From NCBI GenBank assembly GCA_030651575.1, contig JAUSFB010000066.1, forward strand, positions 1-64,000: a stretch of 64,000 bases of DNA, given 5' to 3'. The notes under the pieces were generated by a model. That model had not been told where the DNA came from. It saw only the letters and a program-made list of their open reading frames with translations, and searched no databases. The stretch comes from Phaeospirillum sp. Its GTDB lineage: Bacteria; Pseudomonadota; Alphaproteobacteria; Rhodospirillales; Magnetospirillaceae. This document shows positions 1-9,732 of this stretch, piece by piece; the stretch's first letter is position 1; the number at the start of each line of letters is the position of its first letter. Both the position numbers and the translations under genes were made by a program.

Positions 1-351
1 CGGCAGGGCGGTGCGGGAGACTTCGGTCGTGGGCTGCCCGCTCCACGCCGGAGAGGCCGCCGGCAGGGCGACGTCGAGACCGGCAATGACTTGCTTCTTG
101 GTGATCGCCGGAGCGGCCTGGATCAGCGAAATATCGACGCACTCAGCCGACACGGCTGAGTGGTCGGCCACGATACCGGGCACCGCCCCATGGTCATGGC
201 CACCGGTCTGAACGGCCTCGATGGCCAGATGGCCGTTGCCGCCCAGGCACAAGGCAAAGGCGTCGCCCGCTGGCCCCCCAAGAAGGACCATCAGCAGGCT
301 GAGTAATACAGCCAGCTTACGAGCCGGGAAGGAGGCAACCAAACGGGACAA
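1..351 (-). CDS. secreted or cell-envelope hypothetical protein, 3' end outside the window
   Basis: The minus strand is open from a TTG at 351 to the window edge. The N-terminus reads LSRLVASFPARKLAVLLSLL and runs on into a hydrophobic MVLLGGPAGDAFA stretch, which looks like a signal peptide followed by an export cleavage region. The mature part contains CLGGNGHLAIE and TGGHDHG. The TTG was chosen because an AAAGGA lies about 8 nt upstream and an in-frame TAG lies further up. I do not recognise the family. A periplasmic protein is the safest reading. The C-terminus is missing, so length cannot be compared. Confidence 0.5.
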   Translation of the reverse strand, partial: MSRLVASFPARKLAVLLSLLMVLLGGPAGDAFALCLGGNGHLAIEAVQTGGHDHGAVPGIVADHSAVSAECVDISLIQAAPAITKKQVIAGLDVALPAASPAWSGQPTTEVSRTALP

Positions 352-608
352 GAACGCGATCCTTTGTTTCTTAGATCCTCGATTGGGCTATCACGGAGAA
401 CCTATGATGGCAAGTTACTGCTTCTTCAGGTTGGCCGCCCCCCCACATGGTCGTGATCTCATGGGGTCGTGTCCCGCCGAGGATATCTAAGCCCAGGCCT
501 ATCAGCGCTTCGGCTCGGCCGAACCGCCAAAATCCCTGGCCACACGTCTTGCCCGCGCTTTGCGGGGACCACGGGAAGGAGTATTTTTTACGGATTAACG
601 AACGTCAG
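352..608. other. intergenic region, divergent promoters
   Basis: About 250 bases separate the leftward secreted-protein gene from the broken rightward gene. It is lower in GC than its surroundings around 355-420, as expected of promoter DNA. Short open frames here lack family features and I do not call them. A GGAAGGAG at about 574-581 would be a ribosome binding site for the broken gene downstream. Confidence 0.4.
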
Positions 609-843
609 TCCGAAATTGCCTGCCCCTATTGCGGTCATTGCCAGATCGAGACCATGCAGCTCGCATGCATGCCAATTCTTCTACGATTGCAAGGGCTGCG
701 GCACGGTATTGCGCCCAAAGCCAGGGGATTGCTGCGTCTTCTGTTCCTATGGCAACGTACCCTGCCCACCGGTTCAGGACGACCGGGGCTGTGGCTGCAC
801 ACCCGCCTCAGTTGGTAACAGCCAGTCCTGCAGAAATTTCTAA
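609..843 (+). pseudogene. frameshifted small Cys-rich protein of the GDCCVFCSYG family
   Basis: Two adjacent frames together spell a small cysteine-rich protein. The first frame gives SEIACPYCGHCQIETMQ and the second gives ACQFFYDCKGCGTVLRPKPG followed by GDCCVFCSYGNVPCPPVQ. Intact relatives that I remember carry a CxxCG knuckle, a DACxFFYDCKGCG segment and the GDCCVFCSYG block in one frame. Here 13 bases rather than 12 lie between the Met codon (651-653) and the Cys codon of ACQFF, which is a one-base insertion near 655-668. The codon expected to be the start (606-608) reads CAG, so the start may also be lost. The family is thought to be a small metal-binding protein of unknown role. Confidence 0.65.
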
Positions 844-1241
844 CGTAAATCTCGATACGAAATTTTGCCCGCATAGCTCCCATCATCGACCAGTTCATGC
901 TGGTACAGCCATGTCTCGATGGCTTCAATAAAGGCATATCTTGTCTGAGATGAGCTGTTGGCATTAGTTGCGTCAAGTGCATCGTCAAGCTTCGCAAGAA
1001 TTTCCCGATGCAATTCGGCATGCTGACTGAGGCCTGAAAAGCCCGCTTCAGCAAGAGCCGCCTCTTCCGATGCAAAGTGCCCTGCTAGGGTTGTGCGAAA
1101 ACGGGTGCAAAGGACTGCAAATTGATTGCCGCTCACTCCGAGTCTGAAGCCGTCGATCAATTCCGCCCTCAGGACATCCAGTTGAAGGTGCTGGGCAATC
1201 ATGGCGTCGCCCCCATTGGGGCCTGACTTGTGAGGGCACAT
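840..1241 (-). CDS. bacteriohemerythrin-like oxygen-binding protein
   Basis: The 133-residue protein carries the metal ligands of a hemerythrin four-helix bundle: HFASE (HxxxE), HAELH (HxxxH) and HELVDD (HxxxxD), plus an N-terminal His in IAQHLQLD. Hemerythrins bind O2 at a di-iron site and serve as O2 buffers or sensors. It is the last gene of a minus-strand series with two chemoreceptors and a PAS protein, so a role in supplying or sensing oxygen for aerotaxis is a fair inference. The ATG at 1241 follows a GGAGAGAG ribosome site. An internal ATG at 1202 is an alternative. It converges with, and barely overlaps, the broken gene at 609-843. Confidence 0.75.
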   Translation of the reverse strand: MCPHKSGPNGGDAMIAQHLQLDVLRAELIDGFRLGVSGNQFAVLCTRFRTTLAGHFASEEAALAEAGFSGLSQHAELHREILAKLDDALDATNANSSSQTRYAFIEAIETWLYQHELVDDGSYAGKISYRDLR

Positions 1242-1310
1242 CTCACTCTCTCCGACATCAACCTGAAACCAAATGCCGTTTTGGGCAGTTTACTGGGAAA
1301 AAGGCAGGCA

Positions 1311-3116
1311 TTACGCCGTTTCAGCAGACAGTCTGCCGATAAAGCTATCCACTTCGGCCCGCAGGTGTTCCGATTGCCGCGACAATTCCGAGGCGGCGGA
1401 TGCCACTTCGGAAGCGCTTCCGGTTGCTTCATGGGCGGTCGATTGCACGACGGTAATCGCCTGAGAGACCGAGGCCGTTCCTGTTGCCGCTTCCGCGACA
1501 TTGCGGGCAATCTCCATGGTAACGGCATTCTGCTCTTCCACCGCCCCCGCAACCGCCGACGAGGCCTCTTCGATGTTCCGGACGGTTTTGGTGATTTCCT
1601 CGATGGCGCCGATCGCTTCACCCGCCACTGAACGAATCTGGCTGACCTGGGCGGTGATGTCCTCGGTCGCCCGGGCGGTCTGATTGGCAAGATGCTTGAC
1701 CTCGTTGGCGACCACGGCAAAGCCCTTTCCGGCTTCGCCGGCCCGTGCGGCTTCGATGGTGGCATTCAAGGCCAGAAGATTGGTCTGACTGGCGATATCG
1801 TTGATCAGGTCGACAATGGCTCCAATCCGCTGAGCGGCTTCGCTCAGTTCCCTGACGGTGGTGTCTGTCCGGGCCGCTGTCGTGGCGGCATTGGCCGCCA
1901 CTTGGGCCGCACGGTTGACCTGGGCGCTGATCTCGTGAATGGAGGCGGAGAACTCCTCGACGGCGGAGGCCACGGCCTGAACATTGACCGATGCCTGTTC
2001 AGCGGCGGCGGCAACGGTCATGGCCTGCTGCATGGTGTCCGATGCCTGCCCGGACATGGCCGACGACGACGCCTCCAGCTCGGTCGAGGCGGCGGAAACG
2101 GAATTGACCACCGCCTTGACGTTGTTGTTGGCGAAAGCGACGAATTCCGCCTCGCTGGCTTCCATGCGCTGAAGGGAGCGGTTGATGGTGTTGGCGAACA
2201 GGACGAAATCGCCCCGCAGGCCGGTGGGGATGATCTGGCGGTAATACTGCCGATGGTTGGCGGCCTCGACGGCGGCGAAGGCCTCCTTGCCGAACGCCTC
2301 GGTCAGATCCAGCAGCCGGTTGACATAGCGCAGCAAGGTCCCGATCTCGTCCTTGCGAGCGATGCCGACAATGCGGGTGTTGAGCCTTCCCCTCGCTGCC
2401 TCGGCCAGGACGCCTTGGGCGCGGGAAAGCATATCGGCGGCAGAACGGATGGACCTTCCGACCAAGAGGGTGGCGGCCACTCCGCCCGCCGCGAATAGCA
2501 AGGCGACCGCCAGGGCCGAGATGGATATGGTTCGGGCGCGCGCCTCCACTGCCGAAGCCGCCTCGGCCTGGCGTTGAACCAGTCGGGCGACGACGGCGTC
2601 GATCCGTTCCAGGTCCTTGGTAATCCGCTCGGCCCCGGTATCGAAATCCGCCATCATGCGATTGCCGGCAGCGGGGCCATCGCTCACATAGGCGCGGGCC
2701 ATTTTCTGACCGACCTCATAATAGGCGGGAAAAGTCCGGCGCGCCTCGGCCAGGGCGGCAACCAGTTCCTGCTCTCCGGTCGATCGGGCAAGATCGCCCA
2801 GCCGGGCGCTGTCCTGGTCGAACCGCTCGGCGAATGCCTTGGCCTTGGAAAAGCCGTCGTCCATGCCGTCCTGGCCGCGTGTGGCGGAAACATCCGTCAG
2901 CCATTGCTGGACCTGCACCACGTCGAAGCGAAGGTCCTTGGCGGACTGGGCAATGGGGAACAACTGGGTGCGGAATTGGCCGCCTGCGTCCGCGACGGAG
3001 CCGATCCCGGAAATACCCGACCAGATGCCGCCGATACCGGCGACCAGCGTGGCGACGCTGGCGACAAGCAGCAGCACCATCATCCGGGTCGCCTGGGCAT
3101 GAAGGGAGTGATTCAT
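1311..3116 (-). CDS. methyl-accepting chemotaxis protein
   Basis: This is a membrane chemoreceptor of 601 residues. An N-terminal membrane segment (about 12-36) is followed by a roughly 150-residue periplasmic helical sensor region, a second membrane segment ([16 protein letters not shown], about 196-218), a HAMP linker, and a long signalling helix pair. The conserved hairpin tip reads [24 protein letters not shown]. It would signal through CheW/CheA. A GGAGG lies 9 nt before the ATG. The gene starts 14 nt after the PAS gene, suggesting cotranscription. The sensor region resembles four-helix-bundle ligand domains; the ligand is unknown. Confidence 0.92.
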   Translation of the reverse strand: MNHSLHAQATRMMVLLLVASVATLVAGIGGIWSGISGIGSVADAGGQFRTQLFPIAQSAKDLRFDVVQVQQWLTDVSATRGQDGMDDGFSKAKAFAERFDQDSARLGDLARSTGEQELVAALAEARRTFPAYYEVGQKMARAYVSDGPAAGNRMMADFDTGAERITKDLERIDAVVARLVQRQAEAASAVEARARTISISALAVALLFAAGGVAATLLVGRSIRSAADMLSRAQGVLAEAARGRLNTRIVGIARKDEIGTLLRYVNRLLDLTEAFGKEAFAAVEAANHRQYYRQIIPTGLRGDFVLFANTINRSLQRMEASEAEFVAFANNNVKAVVNSVSAASTELEASSSAMSGQASDTMQQAMTVAAAAEQASVNVQAVASAVEEFSASIHEISAQVNRAAQVAANAATTAARTDTTVRELSEAAQRIGAIVDLINDIASQTNLLALNATIEAARAGEAGKGFAVVANEVKHLANQTARATEDITAQVSQIRSVAGEAIGAIEEITKTVRNIEEASSAVAGAVEEQNAVTMEIARNVAEAATGTASVSQAITVVQSTAHEATGSASEVASAASELSRQSEHLRAEVDSFIGRLSAETA

Positions 3117-3130
3117 GGCGGTGGCCTCCT

Positions 3131-3679
3131 TCAGGACTGGCGCCGGGTGCTGATGGCGAAGATCAGGCGGTCATAGGTGCCGTAGCCACTGTCGGCCACC
3201 GCCTTCATCAACAGGGCGTAAGAGGCATCAAGCCCGACCTTGCGGTCGCCGTGGCGGCTCTCCTCCTCCAGCAATTTCCGGTAGAGGGGCGTGATGGTGG
3301 TGAATGCCGATTTCTCGGGGACCCGCCGATTGGAGTGGTAGCCGGCAATCTTCCCATCATCATCGAAATTCGGCGTCACATGGGCGAAGACCCAATAGTT
3401 ATCGCCATTGCTGGCCATGTTGTTCACATAGGCGAATATCTCGCGCCCGGACTGGATATACTCCCAAAGAAGTTTGAAAATACAGCGAGGCATCTCCGGG
3501 TGGCGGATGATGGAATGGGGCTGACCGATAAGATCCGCCTCCTCGTAACCGCTGACGTCCAGAAACACCTCATTGACATAGGTCAGGCGTCCTTTGGTGT
3601 CTGTCTTGCTCACAATCAGATCATCGGCAGAAAAGCTTCTCTCTCTGCCGGAGGGAGTGATTGACTTGTTCGCCGCCAT
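3131..3679 (-). CDS. Aer-like PAS domain redox/aerotaxis sensor protein
   Basis: A single PAS domain fills residues about 20-120. Its central segment reads [20 protein letters not shown], followed by [18 protein letters not shown] and [13 protein letters not shown], closely following the FAD-binding PAS domain of Aer. No transmembrane, HAMP or methyl-accepting domain is present, so unlike Aer it must work through a partner, most likely the chemoreceptor encoded 14 nt downstream. The start at 3679 follows AGGTGATAAA; two upstream in-frame ATGs lack a ribosome site. C-terminal residues 120-182 are helical and carry no motif I recognise. Confidence 0.8.
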   Translation of the reverse strand: MAANKSITPSGRERSFSADDLIVSKTDTKGRLTYVNEVFLDVSGYEEADLIGQPHSIIRHPEMPRCIFKLLWEYIQSGREIFAYVNNMASNGDNYWVFAHVTPNFDDDGKIAGYHSNRRVPEKSAFTTITPLYRKLLEEESRHGDRKVGLDASYALLMKAVADSGYGTYDRLIFAISTRRQS

Positions 3680-3730
3680 TTTATCACCTGCCATCAAATG
3701 CCAGAGGAACCGGCCTTATCATCCTGACGA

Positions 3731-6466
3731 TCACGCTGCGGTACTCCGGGGTGTGTGCTGGTCGATCCAGCGACCGATCGCCTCATCATGTCCTGGAGTC
3801 GTTTTCATCCGGCAGACACCATTTCGGCTCTCGATCACCGTCATCGGCACCTGGGCCCCATCCACCTTGAGAAGACAGCGTTGATCGACTGGAGCCTGCG
3901 ACATGCCGACGACACGGGCTCCGCCCACGGAAATATCGGCAAGTTCGCCCTCAATTTCGGTCTGCCCGCAGGCGAGTCTGGCCTTGGTCTTGACCGCGAA
4001 CCTGGGGGTGGCGCGGCGATTGACGTCCGGAGTTGCGGTGCGCACGACCCTGGTGAGAACGTGACCGAGTTCCTCCACCTGATCCGCCATGGTATCGAGC
4101 AAGGTCTCGACCGTTGCCGCCTGCTTGCCGGTCGATGCGGCCTCCTCGGCGACGGCGACGATCCGCTCGGTCACTTCCTGAGCCGCTTGGGCCGATTGCT
4201 GGACGTTGCGGGCGATCTCCTTGGTGGCGGCATCCTGTTCCTCGACAGCGGCGGCAACCGCGCCGGCGATAGCCTCGACGCCATGAATTCGATCGACGAC
4301 CGCCGCGATGGCGCCGGTCACCCGTTCCGCCATTTCCTTCAACGTGGTGATGCGGGTGGTGATGTCTTCCGTTTGCTTGGCAGTCTGGTTGGCGAGATTC
4401 TTCACCTCGTGCGCCACCACCGCGAAGCCTTTGCCGGCCTCACCCGCCCGCGCCGCCTCGATGGTGGCGTTCAAGGCCAGCAGGTTGGTCTGGGACGCGA
4501 TGTCCGCGATCACCTGAACGACCTGATCGATGGCGGCCATCGCTTCCGTCAAGCTATTCACCGTTGTCGAAGCATTGCCGGAGGCGTCGACCGCCTCGCC
4601 GACGATCTCCTTCGAACGCGCAACCTGGGCAGCAATCTCGCGGATTGAAGCCGACAATTCCTCGGAAGCGCCAGCGACCGCCTGGGCGTTGGCAAGGCTC
4701 TGCCCGGCGGCGGTGGCGACGCGTTGGGCATTATCCTCGACCCGGATTGCCGATTGGGCCATGCGCCCGGCGGTGTCATTGACCCGACCGCTGTCCTCGG
4801 CCACGCGGGTCACCACCTGGCCAGCCTGGGCTTCAATGGTGTCGGCCATGGTGGCCAGCGCCTGACGCCGATCCTCCTCGCTCTTGCGCCGCTGACGCTC
4901 CGAGTCGGCGGTCATCTGTTCAACCGTGAGGGCTTGCTGCTGGAAGACCAGCACGGCACGGCCCATTTCGCCGATCTCGTCGGAACGCTCAGTGGCGGGA
5001 ATATCCAGCCGGCTCTGACCGGATGCCAGTTGCCGCATTGCCGCGGTCAAGCGATTGATCGGTTGGGTGATACCTCGGGTGAGGAGGAGGACCAACAGAC
5101 CGCCGCCGATCATTGCCGCCACGGTCAGGCCGGTGAACAGGGTGAGGTCACGCCAAGCCTCGGTCTTCCTGGCACTCGCAGTTTCTCGAATTTCCGTAAC
5201 GATATGATCTTCCACCTGATGGAGGCGGTCGATACGGGTCGTGGCGACATTGAACCAGCCTTCGGCACTCAATCCGGCAATCTCTCCGTCCTGAAGCGCG
5301 GAACGGGCCTTTTCGAACTGAATCACGGCAGGATCGGCCAGCGCCTGCGTCAACACTTGACGTTGCGCGGCAGTCGCCCCATCGGAGAAGGCCGAGAAAC
5401 GAACCGCCTGATCGACGGACAGCTCCATCAGCCGCTTGCGGGCCGCTGGGGAAACCGTTCCGGCCACGATGGCGGCGGCACCGGTTGCCCGTTCCTGTCC
5501 GGCAGCCTCCTTGGCCCGCGAAACCCTGAGCAACGCGGTCATGGCACGGGCGACGTCGGGCTTGACGGCTAGGACTTGCGCAGCCTCCTCCAGGCGGATC
5601 AGTTTGTCGATGGCATTGGTATAGGTGGAAGCAATCTTCGTCGGCTCTTCTCCGCCGGCATCGATCCTGGTGCGGATGGCATCGATCTTCTGAAACTCCT
5701 CCGCCGCGACTTGCCATCGCTCGCGCACCTCTATGGGCAATTCCAGAAGAATGGAGCCGGCCATAACTTCCAATGCGTTGCGATTGCGGTCGGTAACAGC
5801 CACCTGATCCCGCCGCCGGGCCGAAAGCCTTTCATCCACCTTGGTTGCAGATGCGACCGAGATGCCGCGCTCCTTCTGCATCTCGTGAACGGTCGCGTTG
5901 GCTTCGGCCAGCAGCAAGGCGGCCTGCTCCATGCGCCCAGCGCCATTGGCCGTGGCGGCGAGCTGTGCATCGAATACGCCGACCGTCGCGATGGCGGCCA
6001 CGGCAGGAACAGCGATGGCCGCCCAGATCCGGAAGGCAACGCGCCCCTTCCAAAAAAAGCAGACGGCCCGCCAGGAACCAGAGCGATACCCAGAACACTC
6101 GGTGGCGGCATTGCGTTGCCAGCGCACCATGGCCGCTGACAAAGCCTCTGCTGCTCGGGCAAAAACACCGTTGCTCAGTTCCGCATGGGCAGCCGCGTGA
6201 TCGCCATGCAAGGCCTTGGACAAGGTTGATCCGGCCGCTTTGTGGAAGTCGGCGTGCAGCCGCACGACGGTCTGATACTCCTCGGACGTGCGAACCGAAG
6301 CCGGGAGGGCGGGGTCGTAGAGCCACTTGCCGAAAGCGCAACGGTTATCGACCGCGACATCCTCCGGCTTGTGCTCGCTTTGGCCGCTGTCGATGGCCTG
6401 GGCAATTCGGGTTTTCCAGGCGCCATGCGCACCAAATGCCTTGGCGATTTCCTCGTTGATCCCCAT
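3731..6466 (-). CDS. multidomain chemoreceptor: CZB, NIT, HAMP, MA and PilZ
   Basis: The 911-residue receptor has an unusual order. Residues about 5-125 are a chemoreceptor zinc-binding (CZB) domain ([21 protein letters not shown]). A membrane segment (148-165) leads to a periplasmic nitrate/nitrite-sensing-like NIT domain ([13 protein letters not shown] and [17 protein letters not shown]). A second membrane segment (444-463), HAMP, a signalling domain (tip [20 protein letters not shown]) and a C-terminal PilZ domain ([19 protein letters not shown]) follow. PilZ domains bind c-di-GMP, so this receptor may combine periplasmic ligand, cytoplasmic zinc or hypochlorite-type and c-di-GMP inputs. 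The ATG at 6466 begins the CZB homology; upstream residues of the longer frame are not conserved-looking. Confidence 0.88.
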   Translation of the reverse strand: MGINEEIAKAFGAHGAWKTRIAQAIDSGQSEHKPEDVAVDNRCAFGKWLYDPALPASVRTSEEYQTVVRLHADFHKAAGSTLSKALHGDHAAAHAELSNGVFARAAEALSAAMVRWQRNAATECSGYRSGSWRAVCFFWKGRVAFRIWAAIAVPAVAAIATVGVFDAQLAATANGAGRMEQAALLLAEANATVHEMQKERGISVASATKVDERLSARRRDQVAVTDRNRNALEVMAGSILLELPIEVRERWQVAAEEFQKIDAIRTRIDAGGEEPTKIASTYTNAIDKLIRLEEAAQVLAVKPDVARAMTALLRVSRAKEAAGQERATGAAAIVAGTVSPAARKRLMELSVDQAVRFSAFSDGATAAQRQVLTQALADPAVIQFEKARSALQDGEIAGLSAEGWFNVATTRIDRLHQVEDHIVTEIRETASARKTEAWRDLTLFTGLTVAAMIGGGLLVLLLTRGITQPINRLTAAMRQLASGQSRLDIPATERSDEIGEMGRAVLVFQQQALTVEQMTADSERQRRKSEEDRRQALATMADTIEAQAGQVVTRVAEDSGRVNDTAGRMAQSAIRVEDNAQRVATAAGQSLANAQAVAGASEELSASIREIAAQVARSKEIVGEAVDASGNASTTVNSLTEAMAAIDQVVQVIADIASQTNLLALNATIEAARAGEAGKGFAVVAHEVKNLANQTAKQTEDITTRITTLKEMAERVTGAIAAVVDRIHGVEAIAGAVAAAVEEQDAATKEIARNVQQSAQAAQEVTERIVAVAEEAASTGKQAATVETLLDTMADQVEELGHVLTRVVRTATPDVNRRATPRFAVKTKARLACGQTEIEGELADISVGGARVVGMSQAPVDQRCLLKVDGAQVPMTVIESRNGVCRMKTTPGHDEAIGRWIDQHTPRSTAA

Positions 6467-6543
6467 GACCAGCCCTACTCCCCTAAAGGATATACAGATC
6501 GCCTGACTGCATATCTCAAGCAGGTGGTAATTTCCACATTCAA

Positions 6544-6558
6544 ATGCAATATGCATGT
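6544..6558. promoter_or_regulatory. candidate MarR operator in the chemoreceptor/kinase divergent promoter
   Basis: The sequence ATGCAATATGCAT (6544-6556) is an inverted repeat with 5-bp arms. The following GT extends the match, so that the reverse complement of 6544-6558 equals the 15 bases at 9586-9600 in front of the MarR gene. It lies about 80 bp upstream of the leftward receptor gene and about 150 bp upstream of the rightward kinase gene. Function is inferred from the shared word and its symmetry. Confidence 0.6.
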
Positions 6559-6704
6559 GTTTACTTGGGGAGCTTCCCGCGGAAGGTGCCATCGGGTTAA
6601 GTCAGGCAGGGCGCATTCACGACGTGCGGTGTTTCGCGGGGCAATCGTTGGCTCGGTATGGTCATGCTATGCTGATGCCCGTAGCAAGAATGGAAAAGCG
6701 CAAG

Positions 6705-8693
6705 ATGACCATTCCTCCCCCAAAGTGTCCGTATCGCATGCACCGGTATGCGACGCCGCTTCTGGCGGCGGCGGTCGCCTTGTTCCACGCTTTTCTGGCC
6801 ACGGCTGCGGCAGCACAGGCGATCATCGTTTATGGTGACGAACGTCTGCCTCCTTACGAGTTCATGGAGGATGGGATTGCAAAAGGGGTCAACATCGACC
6901 TCTGGCACGCCATCGGGGACCGGCTGGGGCGGCCCGTGGAGATCCGACTGACGGATTGGGCGAAGGCTCAGGCCAGTGTTCTGGAAGGCAGGGGAGATAC
7001 GCTGTCGCTCATGGCGCCGACGCCGGAGCGCGAAGCCAATTTCAGCTTCTCGCAAACGACGTTCAGTTTCAGCTTCTCCCTGTTCGTCCGTACCGACGAG
7101 GTTGCCCGCTTCAACGGCATTCCATTGGCAATGCGGCGGATCGGTGTGACGGCAGGCGGTTTCCCGCGCCCATACTTTGAGAAGAGGCATCCGGACGTAC
7201 AGTTGATCCCTATCGCGGACAACATCGACGGCATTCGCCGGGTGTTGCGCGGCGATATCGATGCCTTTGCCGCCGCGACCTGGAGCGGAAACTATCTCAT
7301 CCGGGAACTGGGAATTTCCGGCATCACTCCGCTGCCCCAACCATTTGCCGTACGCAACGCCGGTATCGCGGTCCCCCATGCCAATGCCACGCTTTTGGCC
7401 GACATCGACCGGGCGCTCGGTCAGATCAAGGCGGACGGCACCTTCGACCGCATCATTGACCAGTGGACAGGCGACCATGTGGTTATTTTCAGCCAGAAGG
7501 ATATCCGTTTCTTCGGCATGGCCGTCGGTACAATTACCCTGACGATCATGCTGGCCGGCGTCGTGATCATTGCCCGCAATAAACAGCGCAAGCTGGCGCG
7601 CGAGGTGGATGCCGCCCAGGAGGCCGTCCGTGCCCTGGTTAACGCCAGTTCTCAACCCATGGCCATCCTCAGCACGACAGCGACCAGGGAGTTCGTGATC
7701 GACTGGGGCAACGAACGCTTTGCGAAGCTGGCGCTCTGTTCTCTCGACGACATCCTTGGCGCCCCCCTCGGCACGCTTTGGCCGGAAGCCCTGACGTCCG
7801 CGACCTGGAGTGCCATGAATCTCAAGGACCGGACATCGCTGGAGATCATGACCGAGCGGTCTGACGGCCCATTGGATCTCGAGTTACTATTCACCCCCAT
7901 CAGCCCCCTGGGGACGGTGATGGTGACGGCCCGCGACAGAAGCCAGGAACGCCAGATCGCCCGCAAGGAAGCGGAACGTCACCGGCTGGAGGCTCTTGGC
8001 CGCATGGCCGGGAGGATTGCTCACGAGATCAATAACGTGCTCCAGCCGGTCCTGACCTATGCCTCCCTGGCGTGGAGCGAAAGCCAGGGTAACCCGAAGG
8101 CCCAAGCCTATCTCGACGAAGCCCAGGACGGTATCCGCGAAGGTCGTGAAATCGTGCGCTCGGTGCTGGCATTGGCCGGGGGCCGTGCCGTGACGCGCCA
8201 TCCGCGCCAGTTGGAGGATGAGGTGGCCAAGGCCCTCAATCTGCTCGTGGCAACCGTTCCCTCGGAAATCGCCGTTGAATCCTCCCTGTCCCCAACTCAT
8301 GGGCTGTTTGCCCTTGCCCCTTCCGAGTTGCTGCAGATCCTGGGCAACCTGATCGTCAACGCGGTCGACGCCATCACCGGTCCTGGCCGAATTCGGGTCT
8401 CAACGGCGAGCGTCAATCTTGATGGAAATTCCGCAGCGATCTTTGGCGTATCGCCGGGGCGCTATGCCGAATTGACCGTCGGCGATACCGGCAAGGGGAT
8501 GGATAAGACGATTCTGGTGCGAGCCCTTGACCCATTCTTCACCACCAAGGACGTCGATCGGGGGACCGGGCTTGGCCTATCGACAGTTCGGACGATTCTG
8601 GACAGCATGGGGGCCGGCATCAGCCTGTTCTCATCGCCTGGGGCCGGAACCACGGTGCGAGTGGTGTTCCCTCTGCTCACACCGTCGTGTTAG
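6705..8693 (+). CDS. sensor histidine kinase with periplasmic solute-binding domain
   Basis: A signal sequence (about 1-36, ending ATAAAAQA) precedes a family-3 solute-binding domain (GDERLPPYEFMEDGIAKGVN through DRIIDQWTGD). One membrane segment (FFGMAVGTITLTIMLAGVVII), a PAS-like region and a histidine kinase core follow. The phosphorylated His lies in GRIAHEINNVLQPV; the ATPase shows NLIVNAVDA, VGDTGKGMD, FFTTK and GTGLGLSTV. Relatives are EvgS/BvgS-like one-sensor kinases, here without built-in receiver or Hpt domains. It should phosphorylate the receiver encoded 27 nt downstream. The ATG at 6705 has GGAAAAG upstream; ATGs at 6690 and 6738 are alternatives. Confidence 0.88.
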   Translation: MTIPPPKCPYRMHRYATPLLAAAVALFHAFLATAAAAQAIIVYGDERLPPYEFMEDGIAKGVNIDLWHAIGDRLGRPVEIRLTDWAKAQASVLEGRGDTLSLMAPTPEREANFSFSQTTFSFSFSLFVRTDEVARFNGIPLAMRRIGVTAGGFPRPYFEKRHPDVQLIPIADNIDGIRRVLRGDIDAFAAATWSGNYLIRELGISGITPLPQPFAVRNAGIAVPHANATLLADIDRALGQIKADGTFDRIIDQWTGDHVVIFSQKDIRFFGMAVGTITLTIMLAGVVIIARNKQRKLAREVDAAQEAVRALVNASSQPMAILSTTATREFVIDWGNERFAKLALCSLDDILGAPLGTLWPEALTSATWSAMNLKDRTSLEIMTERSDGPLDLELLFTPISPLGTVMVTARDRSQERQIARKEAERHRLEALGRMAGRIAHEINNVLQPVLTYASLAWSESQGNPKAQAYLDEAQDGIREGREIVRSVLALAGGRAVTRHPRQLEDEVAKALNLLVATVPSEIAVESSLSPTHGLFALAPSELLQILGNLIVNAVDAITGPGRIRVSTASVNLDGNSAAIFGVSPGRYAELTVGDTGKGMDKTILVRALDPFFTTKDVDRGTGLGLSTVRTILDSMGAGISLFSSPGAGTTVRVVFPLLTPSC

Positions 8694-8720
8694 GCTTCTA
8701 TTCCATTCCGTGGGGGCACA

Positions 8721-9101
8721 ATGTCCAAAATTCTCGTCGTCGAAGACATAGACAAGGTGCGGAAAGCCGTTGTTGCTGTCCTTGAGGGGCCGGGTGGACA
8801 TGACGTTATTTCCGCAAGGGATGGGCGGGAAGGATTATGCCTTCTCGATCAGCACGCATTCGACGTCGCCATCACCGATATCTGGATGCCGGGCGAGGAC
8901 GGTATCGCTTTCCTGCGCCAGGCCAAGGCCAAGCACCCCAAATTGCCGGTCATCGTCATCACCGGCGGCGGCCCGAATTTCCCTCCCATGGAAATGTCGC
9001 TGGCGGTCGTCAAATCGCACGGGGCCGATGCCGTGCTGATCAAGCCGTTCGAGAACGCGGAATTGCTGGCGGCAATCGAGACGGTCAGGACTCGTCCCTG
9101 A
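8721..9101 (+). CDS. single-domain response regulator (CheY-like receiver)
   Basis: The 126-residue protein is a receiver domain only: acidic pair ED near the start, phosphoacceptor Asp in DVAITDIWMPGED, Thr in VIVITGG, and Lys in VLIKPFENAE. It has no output domain, so it would act by protein contact, as CheY does on the flagellar motor, or as a phosphotransfer relay. Its position 27 nt after the hybrid-type kinase makes the two a likely cognate pair. A TGGGGGC precedes the ATG. Its end overlaps the convergent MarR gene by 17 nt. Confidence 0.88.
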   Translation: MSKILVVEDIDKVRKAVVAVLEGPGGHDVISARDGREGLCLLDQHAFDVAITDIWMPGEDGIAFLRQAKAKHPKLPVIVITGGGPNFPPMEMSLAVVKSHGADAVLIKPFENAELLAAIETVRTRP

Positions 9102-9534
9102 ACGGTTTGGGGTAGAGTTGGAGCAGCAAGGTCGCCAGGGCGCCTTGCAGAGCGGTCTTGTCCTCGGAAACCAGGGTTCGAACCGCTTCGGCCAGTTGCT
9201 TCAGCGGATCGCGCGCCAGCAGCTTCCGCCCTTTCTCGGTCAGCGAAATGATCTTGAAGCGGCGATCCTTCTCCACCTCGACCAGTTCCTTCTTCAGCAG
9301 AAGCTGAACGGTGCGGGTCGCCGAGCTTTGGTTGACTCCGGAATAGGCGGTCAGCCCGCTCACTGTCCTGGCGGATGGGCCCGCCTTGGCGAAATAGCGC
9401 AATGCCGACCATTGGACCGGGGCAAGGTCCTTGGTGAAGCAAATGTTCTGCACCTGACGGGCAAGCTGCTCGACAAGCGCGGCAATCACCAAGTCGGCGT
9501 CATTGCTCGTTGCCAACCGAATCTCCACGCGCAA
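9085..9534 (-). CDS. MarR-family transcriptional regulator
   Basis: This 149-residue protein has the MarR winged-helix layout: an N-terminal dimer helix (ADLVIAALVEQLARQVQNI), a recognition segment SGLTAYSGVNQSSATRTVQLLLKKELVEV, and a wing with the DRR motif (EKDRRFKIISLTEKGRKLL). The start is a TTG at 9534 or a GTG at 9528, both weak. Two inverted repeats sit 50-90 bp upstream and one recurs in the 6.5 kb divergent promoter. I infer self-regulation and control of the receptor/kinase pair. The inducer is unknown. Confidence 0.85.
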   Translation of the reverse strand: MRVEIRLATSNDADLVIAALVEQLARQVQNICFTKDLAPVQWSALRYFAKAGPSARTVSGLTAYSGVNQSSATRTVQLLLKKELVEVEKDRRFKIISLTEKGRKLLARDPLKQLAEAVRTLVSEDKTALQGALATLLLQLYPKPFRDES

Positions 9535-9585
9535 CCAGTTCCGCTCTCATATCACCGGACGAGCGGAAATTCACCCTGAAGGATA

Positions 9586-9620
9586 ACATGCATATTGCAT
9601 ATCTATGCAGTTTCGCATAG
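9586..9620. promoter_or_regulatory. tandem inverted repeats, candidate MarR autoregulatory operators
   Basis: Repeat one is ATGCATATTGCAT (9588-9600), with 5-bp arms. Repeat two is CTATGC-N6-GCATAG (9603-9620). They lie side by side upstream of the MarR start, and the first 15 bases (9586-9600) reappear in reverse orientation at 6544-6558. Symmetric 13-18 bp sites are typical for MarR dimers. Confidence 0.65.
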
Positions 9621-9732
9621 GTTGCGCCCGCATTTTCGATGGGGTGTTCGACGAGATCCCCGGCAACGTTTAGGAAACGGTCTGCAGCACGACAGCCGCC
9701 ATATCCGTTGAAAAGGATTGAACGACAGGGTC

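Noticed and set aside
2834-3664. 276-codon open frame on the plus strand opposite the chemoreceptor/PAS genes
   Set aside because: It is a high-GC antisense shadow of two well-supported minus-strand genes, with Arg/Pro-rich nonsense composition.
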